Below are positions 43,481-53,010 of a stretch of 64,000 bases of DNA, one piece after another (positions within the stretch are counted from its first letter, which is position 1; each line of letters starts with the position of its first letter). The DNA comes from Clostridium sp. CAG:768. Lineage in GTDB: Bacteria; Cyanobacteriota; Vampirovibrionia; Gastranaerophilales; Gastranaerophilaceae. Both the position numbers and the translations under genes were made by a program. Under the pieces are notes generated by a model. The model had not been told where the DNA came from. It did no database searches and saw nothing but the letters and a program-made list of their open reading frames with translations. The DNA is taken from contig FR899623.1 of assembly GCA_000437435.1 (NCBI GenBank), positions 128,711-192,710 on the forward strand, in the 5' to 3' direction.

Positions 43481-44683
43481 ATGAAAAAATCAATCAACGA
43501 TTTAGGTGACGTTAAAGGTAAACGCGCTCTTGTAAGAGTTGACGTAAACGTACCTTTAGACGAAAACCACAATGTAACAGATGACACAAGAATTCAAGCA
43601 ATTGTTCCTACAGTAAGAGCTTTGCAAGAAAAAGGAGCTAAAATTATATTAATGGCTCACTTAGGCAGACCAAAAGGAGAATGGAAAGCTGAATTCACAT
43701 TAGAACCTGTTGCAAAATATATGTCAAAAGTTTTAGGTGAAGACGTATTATTCGTGAAATCACCTGTAGGCGAAGGTGCTGATAAAGAATTAGCAAACTT
43801 AAAAGACGGTCAAGTAGCATTGTTGGAAAACATTCGTTACTACAAAGCTGAAGAAGCAAAAGATGATGATATGACATTTGCAGAAGAACTTGCAAAATTA
43901 GGTGATTTCTATGTAAATGATGCATTTGGTGCAGCTCACAGAAAACACACTTCAACTGCAAAAGTTGCTCATATTTTAAAACCTGCAGTAGCTGGTCTTT
44001 TAATGGAAAAAGAAATCAGATGCTTATCTCAAGCTCTTGATAACCCAACAAGACCATTCACTGCAGTAGTTGGCGGTGCTAAAGTTTCTTCTAAAATTGG
44101 TGTATTAGAAAACTTAATCGACAAAGTTGATAATTTAATTATCGGTGGCGGTATGGCTTATACATTTGTAAAAGCTAATGGCGGTAAAATTGGTAATTCT
44201 ATTTGTGAAGATGATCAAATGGATGTTGCAAAAGCTATTGAAAAGAAAGCTGCTGATAAGGGTGTAAAATTAGTTATGGCAACTGATGTATTGGCTGCAG
44301 ATGATTTCTCTGGCAACGGTACAAACAAAGTTGTTGCAATTAATGAAATTCCTGACGGATTTGAAGGCGTTGATGCTGGTCCTGAAAGCCAAAAAGCATT
44401 TGCTGAAGTAATCAAAAATTCAAAAACTATTTTGATGAACGGACCTGTGGGTGCATTTGAAAATCCTAAATTTGCTGAAGGTACAAAAGCAGTATTGCAA
44501 GCAATTGTAGATGCAACTAAAAATGGTGCTGTATCTGTAATCGGTGGTGGTGATTCTGTTTCTGCCGCTAAAAAATATTTCAAAGCAGAAGATTTCACTC
44601 ACGTATCAACTGGTGGCGGTGCTTCTCTTGAATTTATTGAAGGAAAAGTATTACCAGGTGTTGCTGCTTTAGACGAAAAATAA
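43481..44683 (+). CDS. pgk: Phosphoglycerate kinase
   Basis: A 400-residue glycolytic enzyme making ATP from 1,3-bisphosphoglycerate. RVDVNVPLDE, LMAHLGRPKG, FGAAHRKHTST, LVIGGGMAYTF-type and VIGGGDSVSAAKKY motifs are all present. Full length. The start at 43481 follows AAGGAGAG and matches the family; an upstream in-frame ATG at 43418 adds 21 unrelated residues. Ends at a strong terminator. Confidence 0.96.
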   Translation: MKKSINDLGDVKGKRALVRVDVNVPLDENHNVTDDTRIQAIVPTVRALQEKGAKIILMAHLGRPKGEWKAEFTLEPVAKYMSKVLGEDVLFVKSPVGEGADKELANLKDGQVALLENIRYYKAEEAKDDDMTFAEELAKLGDFYVNDAFGAAHRKHTSTAKVAHILKPAVAGLLMEKEIRCLSQALDNPTRPFTAVVGGAKVSSKIGVLENLIDKVDNLIIGGGMAYTFVKANGGKIGNSICEDDQMDVAKAIEKKAADKGVKLVMATDVLAADDFSGNGTNKVVAINEIPDGFEGVDAGPESQKAFAEVIKNSKTILMNGPVGAFENPKFAEGTKAVLQAIVDATKNGAVSVIGGGDSVSAAKKYFKAEDFTHVSTGGGASLEFIEGKVLPGVAALDEK

Positions 44684-44700
44684 GCGTAAAAACATATAAA

Positions 44701-44733
44701 AAAGCTCTCTGTTTCGACAGGGAGCTTTTTTGT
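44701..44733 (+). terminator. Intrinsic terminator after pgk
   Basis: AAAGCTCTCTGT (44701-44712), TTCG tetraloop, ACAGGGAGCTTT (44717-44728), then T run. Confidence 0.9.
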
Positions 44734-44763
44734 GTTAAAATTTAAATATAAAAAGAGGGCATT

Positions 44764-45693
44764 ATGAAAAATATTTTAATAACAGGCGGAGCAGGATTTA
44801 TCGGTTCACATTTATGTGAAAAACTTTTAGAGCAGGGTAATCACATAATTTGTCTTGATAACTTTTTTACAGGTTCAAGAAAAAATGTTGAACATTTAAT
44901 GGATAATAAAGAGTTTGAATTGATAAGACATGATATTATTGAACCTATTATTTTAGAAGTTGACCAAATATATAACTTAGCTTGTCCTGCAAGTCCTATT
45001 CATTATCAATACAATGCTATAAAAACAATTAAAACTAATGTCCTCGGTGTTACAAATATGTTGGATCTTGCAGATGAAACTCATGCAAGAATTTTACAGG
45101 CTTCTACAAGTGAAGTCTATGGCGATCCGACTGTGCATCCACAAAAAGAAACTTATTGGGGAAATGTTAATCCAATTGGTCTAAGAAGCTGTTATGATGA
45201 AGGGAAACGAGTTGCAGAAGCCCTAATGATGGATTATCACAGACAACATAAAGTTGATATAAGAATTATAAGAATATTTAATACTTATGGTCCGAGAATG
45301 GCTAAAAATGATGGACGTGTTGTGTCTAATTTCATTATCCAGGCTTTGAAAAATGAAGATATAACAATCTATGGCGACGGTCAGCAAACAAGATCATTCT
45401 GTTACGTTGATGATTTAGTTCGCGGAATGATTTCATTGATGAATGTAGAAGATTTTATGGGGCCTGTCAATGTTGGAAATGACGGGGAATATTCAATTTT
45501 AGATTTAGCTAAAATGATTATTGAATTGTCGAATTCTAATTCTAAAATTATATTCAAACCTCTGCCATCAGATGATCCTACTCAGCGTCGTCCTGATTTG
45601 TCACTGGCAAAAGAAAAATTAGGTTATGAACCGACAGTTCATGTTCGTGACGGTTTGATGAAAACTATTGAATATTTTCAATCAGTATTGTAA
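44764..45693 (+). CDS. UDP-glucuronate decarboxylase (UDP-xylose synthase)
   Basis: A 309-residue extended short-chain dehydrogenase/reductase. NAD-binding GGAGFIGSH (8-16), YNLACPASPIHYQ (typical of the UXS branch), STSEVYGDP, the catalytic Tyr-x3-Lys in SCYDEGKR, and RIFNTYGPRM. The UXS-specific CPASP segment separates it from epimerases such as GalE. It converts UDP-glucuronate to UDP-xylose for surface polysaccharide. Monocistronic, between two terminators. Confidence 0.85.
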   Translation: MKNILITGGAGFIGSHLCEKLLEQGNHIICLDNFFTGSRKNVEHLMDNKEFELIRHDIIEPIILEVDQIYNLACPASPIHYQYNAIKTIKTNVLGVTNMLDLADETHARILQASTSEVYGDPTVHPQKETYWGNVNPIGLRSCYDEGKRVAEALMMDYHRQHKVDIRIIRIFNTYGPRMAKNDGRVVSNFIIQALKNEDITIYGDGQQTRSFCYVDDLVRGMISLMNVEDFMGPVNVGNDGEYSILDLAKMIIELSNSNSKIIFKPLPSDDPTQRRPDLSLAKEKLGYEPTVHVRDGLMKTIEYFQSVL

Positions 45694-45768
45694 TTTGTTG
45701 AGTTATGAATTATAATTTAATTGCTCCGTAATAAACGGTTTATTTGAGTATGAAAGGAGAGTTATATC

Positions 45769-46977
45769 ATGTGGGAAAAGGATATTAACATTAACGAAGT
45801 TAAAGAAATTCGCACAAGAACTACGGTTTATTTTGGTGTAGGTGCTATCAAGAAAATTGATGACATCGCTAAAGTTTTAAAAGGAAAAGGAATTGATAAA
45901 GTAATCGTAATGTCAGGCAGAAATGCTTATAAAGCTACAGGTGCTTGGGATTATGTAGAAAAAGCATTAAAAGACAACGGAATCGGATATGTAAATTATG
46001 CAGAAGTTACTCCAAATCCAAACACTCATCATGTAAATGATGCTGCAAAACTTGCAAAAGATTTTGGAGCTAAAGCAGTTATTGCAATTGGTGGCGGATC
46101 TCCTACAGATGCAGGTAAATCTGTTGCTATCTTGCTTGAATATCCTGAAAAAACTGCTGAAGATATTTATGATTTCACATTTGCACCTGAAAAGGCTGCA
46201 CCTATTGTATCAATTAACTTGACACACGGTACAGGTACTGAAACTAACAGATTTGCAGTTGTAACTAATTTAGAAAAGAATTTCAAACCTGCAATCGCTT
46301 ATGATTGTATCTATCCTATGTTTGCAATTGATGATCCTCAATTGATGACAAAATTGTCACCAAAACAAACAAGATATGTGTCAATTGACGCAGTAAACCA
46401 CGTTGTTGAAGCTGCAACATCTGCAGTAGCTTCTCCTTATTCAATTTCATTAGCAAAACAGGTAATTGAATTAGTTGCAAAATACTTACCAAAAGCTATT
46501 GCAAACCCTGAGGATTTAGAAGCTCGTTATTATTTAGCTTATGCAGCAATGATGGGTGGTGTAAGTTTTGATAACGGCTTGTTACACTATACACATGCTC
46601 TTGAACACCCATTGAGTGCAGTAAAACCTGAATTGGCTCACGGTTTAGGCTTAGCAATTCTTTTACCTGCAGTTGTAAAAACAATTTATAAAGACAGACC
46701 ACATGTATTAGCAGAAATTTTAGCTCCTATTGCTCCTGGTCTAACAGGTGAACCTGCAGAAGCTGATAAGGCTGCTAAACTTGTTCAAGATTGGTTGTTC
46801 TCTGTAGATGTAAAAGAAAAACTAGAAGATGAAGGATTCACTGACGCTGATGTTGAAAGACTTACAGATCTTGTATATACAACTCCTTCACTTGGCGGTT
46901 TGATTGATATTGCACCTTCAGGTAATGGCAGAGATGTTGTTAGAGAAATCTACAAAAACTCTGTAAAACCTCTGTAA
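45769..46977 (+). CDS. Iron-containing alcohol dehydrogenase
   Basis: A 402-residue group III Fe-dependent ADH for fermentative NAD(P)H recycling. GGGSPTDAGKS (nucleotide binding, about 108-118), SINLTHGTGTE, and the metal ligands Asp/His in DAVNHVVEAA, HALEHPLSA and ELAHGLGLAI are visible. Ribosome-binding site AAAGGAG. The codon choice is regular, suggesting strong expression. Ends at an intrinsic terminator. Confidence 0.92.
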   Translation: MWEKDININEVKEIRTRTTVYFGVGAIKKIDDIAKVLKGKGIDKVIVMSGRNAYKATGAWDYVEKALKDNGIGYVNYAEVTPNPNTHHVNDAAKLAKDFGAKAVIAIGGGSPTDAGKSVAILLEYPEKTAEDIYDFTFAPEKAAPIVSINLTHGTGTETNRFAVVTNLEKNFKPAIAYDCIYPMFAIDDPQLMTKLSPKQTRYVSIDAVNHVVEAATSAVASPYSISLAKQVIELVAKYLPKAIANPEDLEARYYLAYAAMMGGVSFDNGLLHYTHALEHPLSAVKPELAHGLGLAILLPAVVKTIYKDRPHVLAEILAPIAPGLTGEPAEADKAAKLVQDWLFSVDVKEKLEDEGFTDADVERLTDLVYTTPSLGGLIDIAPSGNGRDVVREIYKNSVKPL

Positions 46978-46993
46978 AAATATATTAATATTT

Positions 46994-47026
46994 AAGCACC
47001 CTCTTATTTTGAGAGGGTGCTTTTAT
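46994..47026 (+). terminator. Intrinsic terminator after the alcohol dehydrogenase
   Basis: AAGCACCCTCT (46994-47004) and AGAGGGTGCTT (47012-47022) followed by T residues. Confidence 0.88.
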
Positions 47027-47040
47027 GTTAGAATTTTTCC

Positions 47041-47295
47041 ATGAATGTTAAAAATATAAGACCAAAAACTTATGTCAAAGAAATTTATGACAATAATAAT
47101 GTATTAAGATATAAATCAAGATATATAAAATCTACAAATACTTTAATCAAAGATGTATTTTTTCACCGAGATGGAAAAACAGTTGCTTCTATTACAAAAT
47201 ATGATTCTCAAACAGGAAAACCTCTTAGGGAAGTTTTTTTTAATGCTATTGGGAAATATTTTGGAGCAATTGATTATGATAAAATAAATTATTAG
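47041..47295 (+). CDS. Small hypothetical protein
   Basis: An 84-residue basic protein with beta-hairpin-like repeats (VFFHRDGKTVASITKYD, TGKPLREVFFNAIGKYFG). This resembles the small DUF2963-type or WG-like modules of hypothetical proteins and, loosely, the YDKYG units at 22872-23282. It lies 11 bp before the U32 peptidase gene and is probably co-transcribed. Function unknown. Confidence 0.55.
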   Translation: MNVKNIRPKTYVKEIYDNNNVLRYKSRYIKSTNTLIKDVFFHRDGKTVASITKYDSQTGKPLREVFFNAIGKYFGAIDYDKINY

Positions 47296-47306
47296 GCTTT
47301 TAATCT

Positions 47307-49055
47307 ATGGTACAAAAAGTAGAACTTTTAGCTCCTGCAAAGGATAAAAAAACTGCAATAACTGCAATAAATTCCGGATGTGATGCTATTTATATCGGGG
47401 CATCGAATTTTGGTGCGCGTAAAAAAGTTCCGAATTCTTTGGAGGATATAAAAGAGATTGTTGACTATGCTCACAAATTCTATGTAAAAGTTCATGTTAC
47501 CGTAAATACTATTTTGACCGATGATGAGATTTTAAAGGCAAAAGAATTAATTCAAAAATTGTATGATATTGGAGTTGATGCAATTATTGTGCAAGATATG
47601 GGAATTTTTAAACTCGTAATAGATAATAAATTGCCTCCAATTGCTCTACATGCGAGTACACAGTGTGATAACAGGGATTTAGAAAAAGTTAAATTTTTTG
47701 ATGATATGGGTGTTTCTCGTGTAATTTTAGCGAGAGAATTATCTTTAGATAAGATTAAAGAAATTTGCGCAAATACAAATGCTGAAATTGAAACTTTTAT
47801 CCATGGAGCATTGTGTGTATCTTATAGCGGTCAATGTTATTTCAGTCACTATATTGGCGGAAGGTCTGCTAATCGTGGAGAGTGTGCTCAAGCTTGCCGT
47901 AAAAAATATACTCTTATCGATGAAAATGGAAATATAATTGCTAAAGACAAATACCTTTTAAGTATGAAAGATTTTAATGCTTCTCGTCATTTGGAGTCGT
48001 TAATTGATGCAGGTGTAAAATCGTTTAAAATTGAAGGGCGTTTAAAAGACGAAAATTATGTAAAAAATGTTGTAGCATATTATAGACAAGAAATTGACAA
48101 ATTTGCATCTAAAACATCATCAGGCCGAGTCTTTTTGGATTTTGAACCTGATGTGAGAAAAAGTTTTAATCGTGGATTTACGGACTATTTTTTAGATGGG
48201 CGTAAGAGATGTTTTAACTTTGAAAGTCCTAAATCTTTGGGCGAAAAACTCGGTAAAATTACGAAAGTTGGAAAAGATTATTTTGAAATTTCTAATGGTG
48301 ATGTTTCAAAACAAGACGGATTATATTTTAATGGCAATGGCTGTCTTGTAAATAAAGTTGAGGGTAAGAAAATTTATCCTAACAAGATGGAAGGCATAGT
48401 TGTTGGACTTGAGGTCTATCGGAATTTTGATAGTAAATTTGAAAAACAACTTGAAAGTTCCAAAATAAAACGACAAATCGGGGTAAAATTCTCTTTTAAA
48501 AATGGAATTTTGACAGTTACAGATGAAGATGAAAATTCTGTTAATTTCACTTTAGATAGTTGTGAAAAAGCAAAAAATCCTGAAAAAATGAAAGAAAATT
48601 TTATTACACAACTGAAAAAAACAGGTGATAGTGATTTTTATGTTAAAGCTATCGAAATTTCGGAAGAAATTCCTTTTATGCCTATTTCTCAAATAAATGA
48701 AATTCGCAGAACCATACTAGAAAAGCTGATGAATGAACGTTTAAAAAATTATAAAAGAGAATTGCAAAAGCCTTTGAAATATGTTAAATTCCCAAAAGAA
48801 ACCTTAAATTATAAAGCAAATATCCACAACCAATGTGCAAAAGAGTTTTATGAAAATTGCGGTTGTGAGGTCTGTGAAATGTCTGCAGAAAGCGGAGCAT
48901 TTCCAAAAGAATTGATGAGGACAAAGCATTGTTTGAAATTTGCTTTTAATATGTGTAAATCTCCTAAAAAATTATTTCTTATTGATGAGAAAGGGAAGAA
49001 GTATCCTCTGATGTTTGACTGTAAGAATTGTGAGATGGTTGTTTTAGCCAATTAG
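47307..49055 (+). CDS. Peptidase U32 family protein
   Basis: A 582-residue U32 protein: LLAPAKDKKTAITAINSGCDAIYIG at the start, ETFIHGALCVSYSGQCYFS (signature), GRSANRGECAQACRKKY (FeS/Cys cluster) and SLIDAGVKSFKIEGRLKDENYV. Related proteins (RlhA, TrhP) use prephenate to hydroxylate rRNA or tRNA, and others are collagenase-like. A C-terminal DUF3656-like region includes further cysteines (CGCEVCEM, DCKNCEM). Its last 77 bp overlap a convergent hydrolase gene. Confidence 0.85.
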   Translation: MVQKVELLAPAKDKKTAITAINSGCDAIYIGASNFGARKKVPNSLEDIKEIVDYAHKFYVKVHVTVNTILTDDEILKAKELIQKLYDIGVDAIIVQDMGIFKLVIDNKLPPIALHASTQCDNRDLEKVKFFDDMGVSRVILARELSLDKIKEICANTNAEIETFIHGALCVSYSGQCYFSHYIGGRSANRGECAQACRKKYTLIDENGNIIAKDKYLLSMKDFNASRHLESLIDAGVKSFKIEGRLKDENYVKNVVAYYRQEIDKFASKTSSGRVFLDFEPDVRKSFNRGFTDYFLDGRKRCFNFESPKSLGEKLGKITKVGKDYFEISNGDVSKQDGLYFNGNGCLVNKVEGKKIYPNKMEGIVVGLEVYRNFDSKFEKQLESSKIKRQIGVKFSFKNGILTVTDEDENSVNFTLDSCEKAKNPEKMKENFITQLKKTGDSDFYVKAIEISEEIPFMPISQINEIRRTILEKLMNERLKNYKRELQKPLKYVKFPKETLNYKANIHNQCAKEFYENCGCEVCEMSAESGAFPKELMRTKHCLKFAFNMCKSPKKLFLIDEKGKKYPLMFDCKNCEMVVLAN

Positions 49056-49749
49056 TGCAAGTTTCAATAAATTTTTCAGGGTAATCCAGATATAAATCCT
49101 CTGCGTGAATGCTTTTGAATAATTCAAAACTTTTTGGGCAAGTTGCTTTTTCATATAACAATTCGGTATGCCAAGGACATACTGTCGGGTCTTTTTCGCC
49201 TGCAATGAATAGTGTTGGAACTTCTATATTTTTTATTACATCTATCGGTTTGATTTTTTTTCTAATAATTAAAGATGGGCGAATAGATAACCAGCGTTTC
49301 AGTTCACATTTTTTTAGTGTAGGAAGCCAAGCTTCTTTTTTCCACATTTTATTTTCAATTTTATCAAAATCACAAGGGGCTGATACTGCAATTACTTTAT
49401 CTACATTTTTATTTATTGCACTGTGGATTAATACTAGTGCTCCACCTAGTGAAAAACCTACAAGATAAATTTTTTCGTAGTATTTTTTTGCATAGTTAAT
49501 AACTGTTTTTAAATCAATAGTTTCCTTACTTGTAAAAGTATAAAATCCTGTGCTTTTTCCATGTCCTCTGCAATCGAAAGAGATTACATCAAAATTTTTG
49601 GAAAAATCATTTGCGATATTTATAAAAGCTTTGCTGTCTTTTGTCATAAACCAGCCATGTACAAGGATAACCACTTCTTTGTGATTGTTTTTAATGTGAT
49701 TTATTGCAATATTTATATTATCCTCAGTTTTCAGAAAAAATTTATCCAT
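48979..49749 (-). CDS. Alpha/beta-hydrolase (serine hydrolase)
   Basis: A 256-residue alpha/beta-hydrolase: VILVHGWFM (oxyanion region), CRGHGKS, the nucleophile elbow VGFSLGGA (Ser about 97), the acid in GEKDPT (about 189), and the His in SIHAEDL. It resembles lysophospholipase or acyl esterase members. No signal peptide. The last 26 codons overlap the end of the convergent U32 gene, and the hydrolase fold is complete before that, so the true functional C-terminus may be shorter. Confidence 0.8.
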   Translation of the reverse strand: MDKFFLKTEDNINIAINHIKNNHKEVVILVHGWFMTKDSKAFINIANDFSKNFDVISFDCRGHGKSTGFYTFTSKETIDLKTVINYAKKYYEKIYLVGFSLGGALVLIHSAINKNVDKVIAVSAPCDFDKIENKMWKKEAWLPTLKKCELKRWLSIRPSLIIRKKIKPIDVIKNIEVPTLFIAGEKDPTVCPWHTELLYEKATCPKSFELFKSIHAEDLYLDYPEKFIETCTNWLKQPSHNSYSQTSEDTSSLSHQ

Positions 49750-49876
49750 ATAAATATTTTATCATGTTTTGACTTATGTACAAAAAACCTTAAATAAAAA
49801 ATGTAGATATCATACGAAAGTATGAGCAAGAAATGCAGGTTTTGGTATATATTTGAATGTACCAGAGGGTAGATTT

Positions 49877-51418
49877 GTGTTAAACGGTGTATTTCAACGA
49901 CCTTATTTGAATAAAGACGGACGTAATCTTGTAAAGAAAAAGCAAGATGAGGAGAAAAACGCGTCTTCTTCTGCGGTTCAAAGAGAAGAACAGGCTAATC
50001 AAAATTCAAGAAGTAAAGGTCTTCAATATGTAGAACAAAAAAGACCTTCATATACCCCTGCTTATCAGCAGCAAAATGGAGAACAAGTTGATTGGCGTCA
50101 AATGCGTTCTCAAATTCAAAGTCAAGCTCAATCAAGAAACTTACAGCATACACAATTACAACAAGCACCTGCTCAAACTCAGGAAATTACACCTACCAAA
50201 ACTCTTTCAGGCAGAAGCACTGTAATTAATATTGCTCAAATTTTAAAGGATTTCAGAAATACAGCTGCAGCTATAGGTACTCCAGATAATTTGAAGGAAG
50301 AAGTAAACGGTTATTTATCTTTAATAGAAACTCAAGTTCAAAAAGATAATCCGAATACTAAACTTATTAAATCAAATTTAAAAAATGCATCATCAATTTT
50401 AGATGGTTATATTTCTGAAACTCTTAATAAAGATTCAAAAGTTGTAGAAAATTGGGTTGATGCCTTATTTTTGCAGCAGATCGATTTTAAATATAATGAA
50501 AATGACATAAATCCTCAATTTTTGGTAAAATTTCCAGAAGGAAGTACACAACAAGCTGAAAAAGCAGAGAACAAAACAACCGTTAATGATACGGTAAAAG
50601 AACCTGTACAACAAGAAATTGAAACAGATTCAAAAGTTGTATCATTAATTCCTCAAGATAAAGAATTGAAATCTCTGTTTATTCAATCTAAAAAACTGGC
50701 TTACGCAAATCAACCTGAAAAAGCTATAGAAACATTCCAAAGAGCTTTAAAACGAGCAGATGAGGTTGGTGATACCGAAACTAAATCTAAGATTTATTAT
50801 GAAGTTGGCAGAATTTATGATGATCATGATTATTATGCTCAAGCTCTAAAAAGTTATAACCAATCTTTGAAAAATACAACTGATAATAATGTAAAAACAA
50901 AAGCTCATTATTCAATGGCTCAAATTTATGATGATGTAAATCAAATTGAACCTGCACTTGATCATTATTTCAGCTCAATTTCTTTTGCCGGTGAGGCAGA
51001 AAATTTGGTTGCACAATCTACATCTTTAACAAAAATGGGTAATATCTATACAGACATGTATGAAGATGAAGCTATGAATTATTATTCTATTGCAGATGAT
51101 TTGGCATCTCAGACTGATAATTCAAGAGTAAAAGGTTTTGTATCTTCAAGCATGGGTAATGCTTATGAAAAGTTCGGGGAATCTCAAAAAGCTCTAAAAT
51201 CATATTCTAATGCTGTAAAACATTATACAGATGCCGAAGCTCCTTTGAAAGTTGCACAAAATTATGCAAAAGCTGCAGATATTATGGTAGAACACAGTAA
51301 TGTATCTAAAGCTAAGGGGCTTTTGACAAAAGCTCAAAATTATGCTCGTCAAACTGATGATGTTAATTTGATGAATGAGATTAATGATAAACTTGCAAGT
51401 CTTGAATTATTAGGTTAA
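49877..51418 (+). CDS. TPR-repeat protein
   Basis: A protein of about 513 residues. A Gln/Arg-rich low-complexity N-terminus (30-120) precedes a helical domain (120-210) and, from about 265, at least five tetratricopeptide-type repeats (AYANQPEKAIETFQRALKRA, YDDHDYYAQALKSYNQSL, YEKFGESQKALKSYSNAV). It acts as a protein-interaction scaffold. The GTG at 49877 is the best start because GAGGG lies 8 nt upstream; a TTG at 49853 lacks a clear ribosome-binding site. Partner proteins unknown. Confidence 0.78.
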   Translation: MLNGVFQRPYLNKDGRNLVKKKQDEEKNASSSAVQREEQANQNSRSKGLQYVEQKRPSYTPAYQQQNGEQVDWRQMRSQIQSQAQSRNLQHTQLQQAPAQTQEITPTKTLSGRSTVINIAQILKDFRNTAAAIGTPDNLKEEVNGYLSLIETQVQKDNPNTKLIKSNLKNASSILDGYISETLNKDSKVVENWVDALFLQQIDFKYNENDINPQFLVKFPEGSTQQAEKAENKTTVNDTVKEPVQQEIETDSKVVSLIPQDKELKSLFIQSKKLAYANQPEKAIETFQRALKRADEVGDTETKSKIYYEVGRIYDDHDYYAQALKSYNQSLKNTTDNNVKTKAHYSMAQIYDDVNQIEPALDHYFSSISFAGEAENLVAQSTSLTKMGNIYTDMYEDEAMNYYSIADDLASQTDNSRVKGFVSSSMGNAYEKFGESQKALKSYSNAVKHYTDAEAPLKVAQNYAKAADIMVEHSNVSKAKGLLTKAQNYARQTDDVNLMNEINDKLASLELLG

Positions 51419-51420
51419 AA

Positions 51421-51455
51421 AAAAAGAGGAGTAATTTTACTCCCCTCTTTTTTAT
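51421..51455. terminator. Bidirectional intrinsic terminator
   Basis: AAAAAGAGGAGTAA and its complement ending in CTCTTTTTT (about 51421-51455) between the convergent TPR and glyoxalase genes. Confidence 0.8.
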
Positions 51456-51829
51456 TTCTTAGCCATAATTTCTATTTCGTTGCCATCCGGATCTTTCAAG
51501 AATGCAATATACATATTTACTTCAGGCATGAAAAATGGTTCATATAAGTATTTATAACCGAATTTTTCCATTTTTGCGGTAAATTCTTCCATTGATTTCG
51601 CTTCAAAAGCAAAGTGCCCGAATGCATTTCCGTTTTCATATCCATTTTTAGGTGTTTCGTTATTATAGGTTATTTCAATTTGTGTTTGACCATCTTCATC
51701 GCTTAGATAATATAGTACACAATCATCTAATTTAACTTCACCTGTTCTGTTTAAATCCAAAAGTTCAGTGTAAAATTTCATTGATTCATCAATGTTTTTT
51801 ACTCTAATCATTGCGTGTAAAAATTTCAT
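51452..51829 (-). CDS. Glyoxalase I/lactoylglutathione lyase-like protein
   Basis: A 125-residue VOC-fold protein. HAMIRVKNIDESMKFYTELL and FGHFAFEAKSM carry metal-ligand His residues, QIEITYN the first Glu, and KDPDGNEIEIM the last Glu, the GloA pattern. It would isomerise the methylglyoxal-thiol hemithioacetal, linking it to glycolytic detoxification. Full length for a single-domain glyoxalase. Confidence 0.85.
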   Translation of the reverse strand: MKFLHAMIRVKNIDESMKFYTELLDLNRTGEVKLDDCVLYYLSDEDGQTQIEITYNNETPKNGYENGNAFGHFAFEAKSMEEFTAKMEKFGYKYLYEPFFMPEVNMYIAFLKDPDGNEIEIMAKK

Positions 51830-51854
51830 TTTTTCCCCTTGTTTATCTATACAA

Positions 51855-52970
51855 CTAATCTATATGTGATAATACTCCTTTAGATGTGTTTTTGTCAATT
51901 TCTATAACATGTCTTATAATTGTATGTGACATTAAAAGTAAGTATGGATTTATTTCATTAGTATTACTCATATTGATTTTTGCTTGAGGTTTTTCTTGTT
52001 GTTCATTAACGGTTGTTTGAGTACTTGTTTCAAAAGATACTACAGATTCCATTGAATAATGTTTTTCGTCCCCTTCAATTCTTAGTAATAATTCTTCTTT
52101 AGGGAATTCTTTGACACATTCAATATTTACATGAACAGAGTTTGCACTTTCTAGGATTAATGTTGCAATTACATTTCCATAATTGAGAGTTGTAATTGTA
52201 ATAATTAAAATACTATCGCTTCCATCTTGTTCTGAACCTGCTTCAATATCTAAGTCAAACCCTACACCTTCTTGCAGTGGAAGCCATGGAAGATACAGAA
52301 GCATTAGAAGTTTCATTGTTTGAGCGGAATCATTTTGGGATGCAGCTGCAATACTTGCATTGATTATTTTGGCAGTATCTTTTAGTTGTGATAAGTCAGT
52401 TATGCCTAGTTTCGCAGAATTTGCCATTGTTGTAATCAATTTCGCAATAGCATCTTTGCCATTAGCCTGAATCATTGCTGCAATTTCTGAAAGATTTATC
52501 AGTCCTGTTGAGGAAATCGGGAGATTTCTCAAAGAGCTTTGAAGTTGAGATAATACAGCTTTGTTACCCATAAGTAAAATATTTTGAGCTTCTGTTAAAG
52601 ATAAGCCTTGCAATTGTGCTAATATTTGAGCTTGGGTTTGGGATAAAGCATTTCTTTGCATATTAATTTGGTTTGCAAAACGCTGATTAAATTGGGCAAG
52701 TGTTATATTTCTTTGCAGAATATATAATAATTCATTCATATTTTTAGGCAAGTTCATCATATCTTTTACATAAGCTGATTGATCGCCTCCTGCCATATTA
52801 GCAAATTGAGGTGATGCAATAGAATTATTTGAGCTTCCAGCAGGTGCTTGCTGCGGAGCCGGTGTAAAAGATGTTTGGACAGGCTTATTTGCAGCAGCTT
52901 TTTGTTGAGCATTAAGTGCCTGATAATTTACGAATTTTGAAATTAAATGCCCTAAGTTCAAATCTGCCAT
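51855..52970 (-). CDS. Hypothetical protein with Gln/Ala-rich N-terminus
   Basis: A 371-residue protein, not confidently recognised. The N-terminal 60 residues are low-complexity (Pro/Ala/Gln), followed by an Asn/Gln-rich helical region. The C-terminal 150 residues begin with LLMLLYLPWLPLQEGVGFD and continue as beta strands (VIATLILESANSVHVNIECV, EELLLRIEG), vaguely like the C-terminal domain of flagellar hook-length proteins. With no flagellar genes in the window I do not assign that function. Confidence 0.55.
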   Translation of the reverse strand: MADLNLGHLISKFVNYQALNAQQKAAANKPVQTSFTPAPQQAPAGSSNNSIASPQFANMAGGDQSAYVKDMMNLPKNMNELLYILQRNITLAQFNQRFANQINMQRNALSQTQAQILAQLQGLSLTEAQNILLMGNKAVLSQLQSSLRNLPISSTGLINLSEIAAMIQANGKDAIAKLITTMANSAKLGITDLSQLKDTAKIINASIAAASQNDSAQTMKLLMLLYLPWLPLQEGVGFDLDIEAGSEQDGSDSILIITITTLNYGNVIATLILESANSVHVNIECVKEFPKEELLLRIEGDEKHYSMESVVSFETSTQTTVNEQQEKPQAKINMSNTNEINPYLLLMSHTIIRHVIEIDKNTSKGVLSHID

Positions 52971-53010
52971 AGATTAAATTATAATGATTTTTCCTAATTT
53001 GTCCAGTGAA

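Noticed and set aside
43695..44602. Minus-strand open frames inside pgk
   Set aside because: Shadows of a highly conserved glycolytic gene.
51855..52970. FliK-like flagellar hook-length protein
   Set aside because: Only a vague resemblance in the C-terminal strands, and no flagellar genes in the window.
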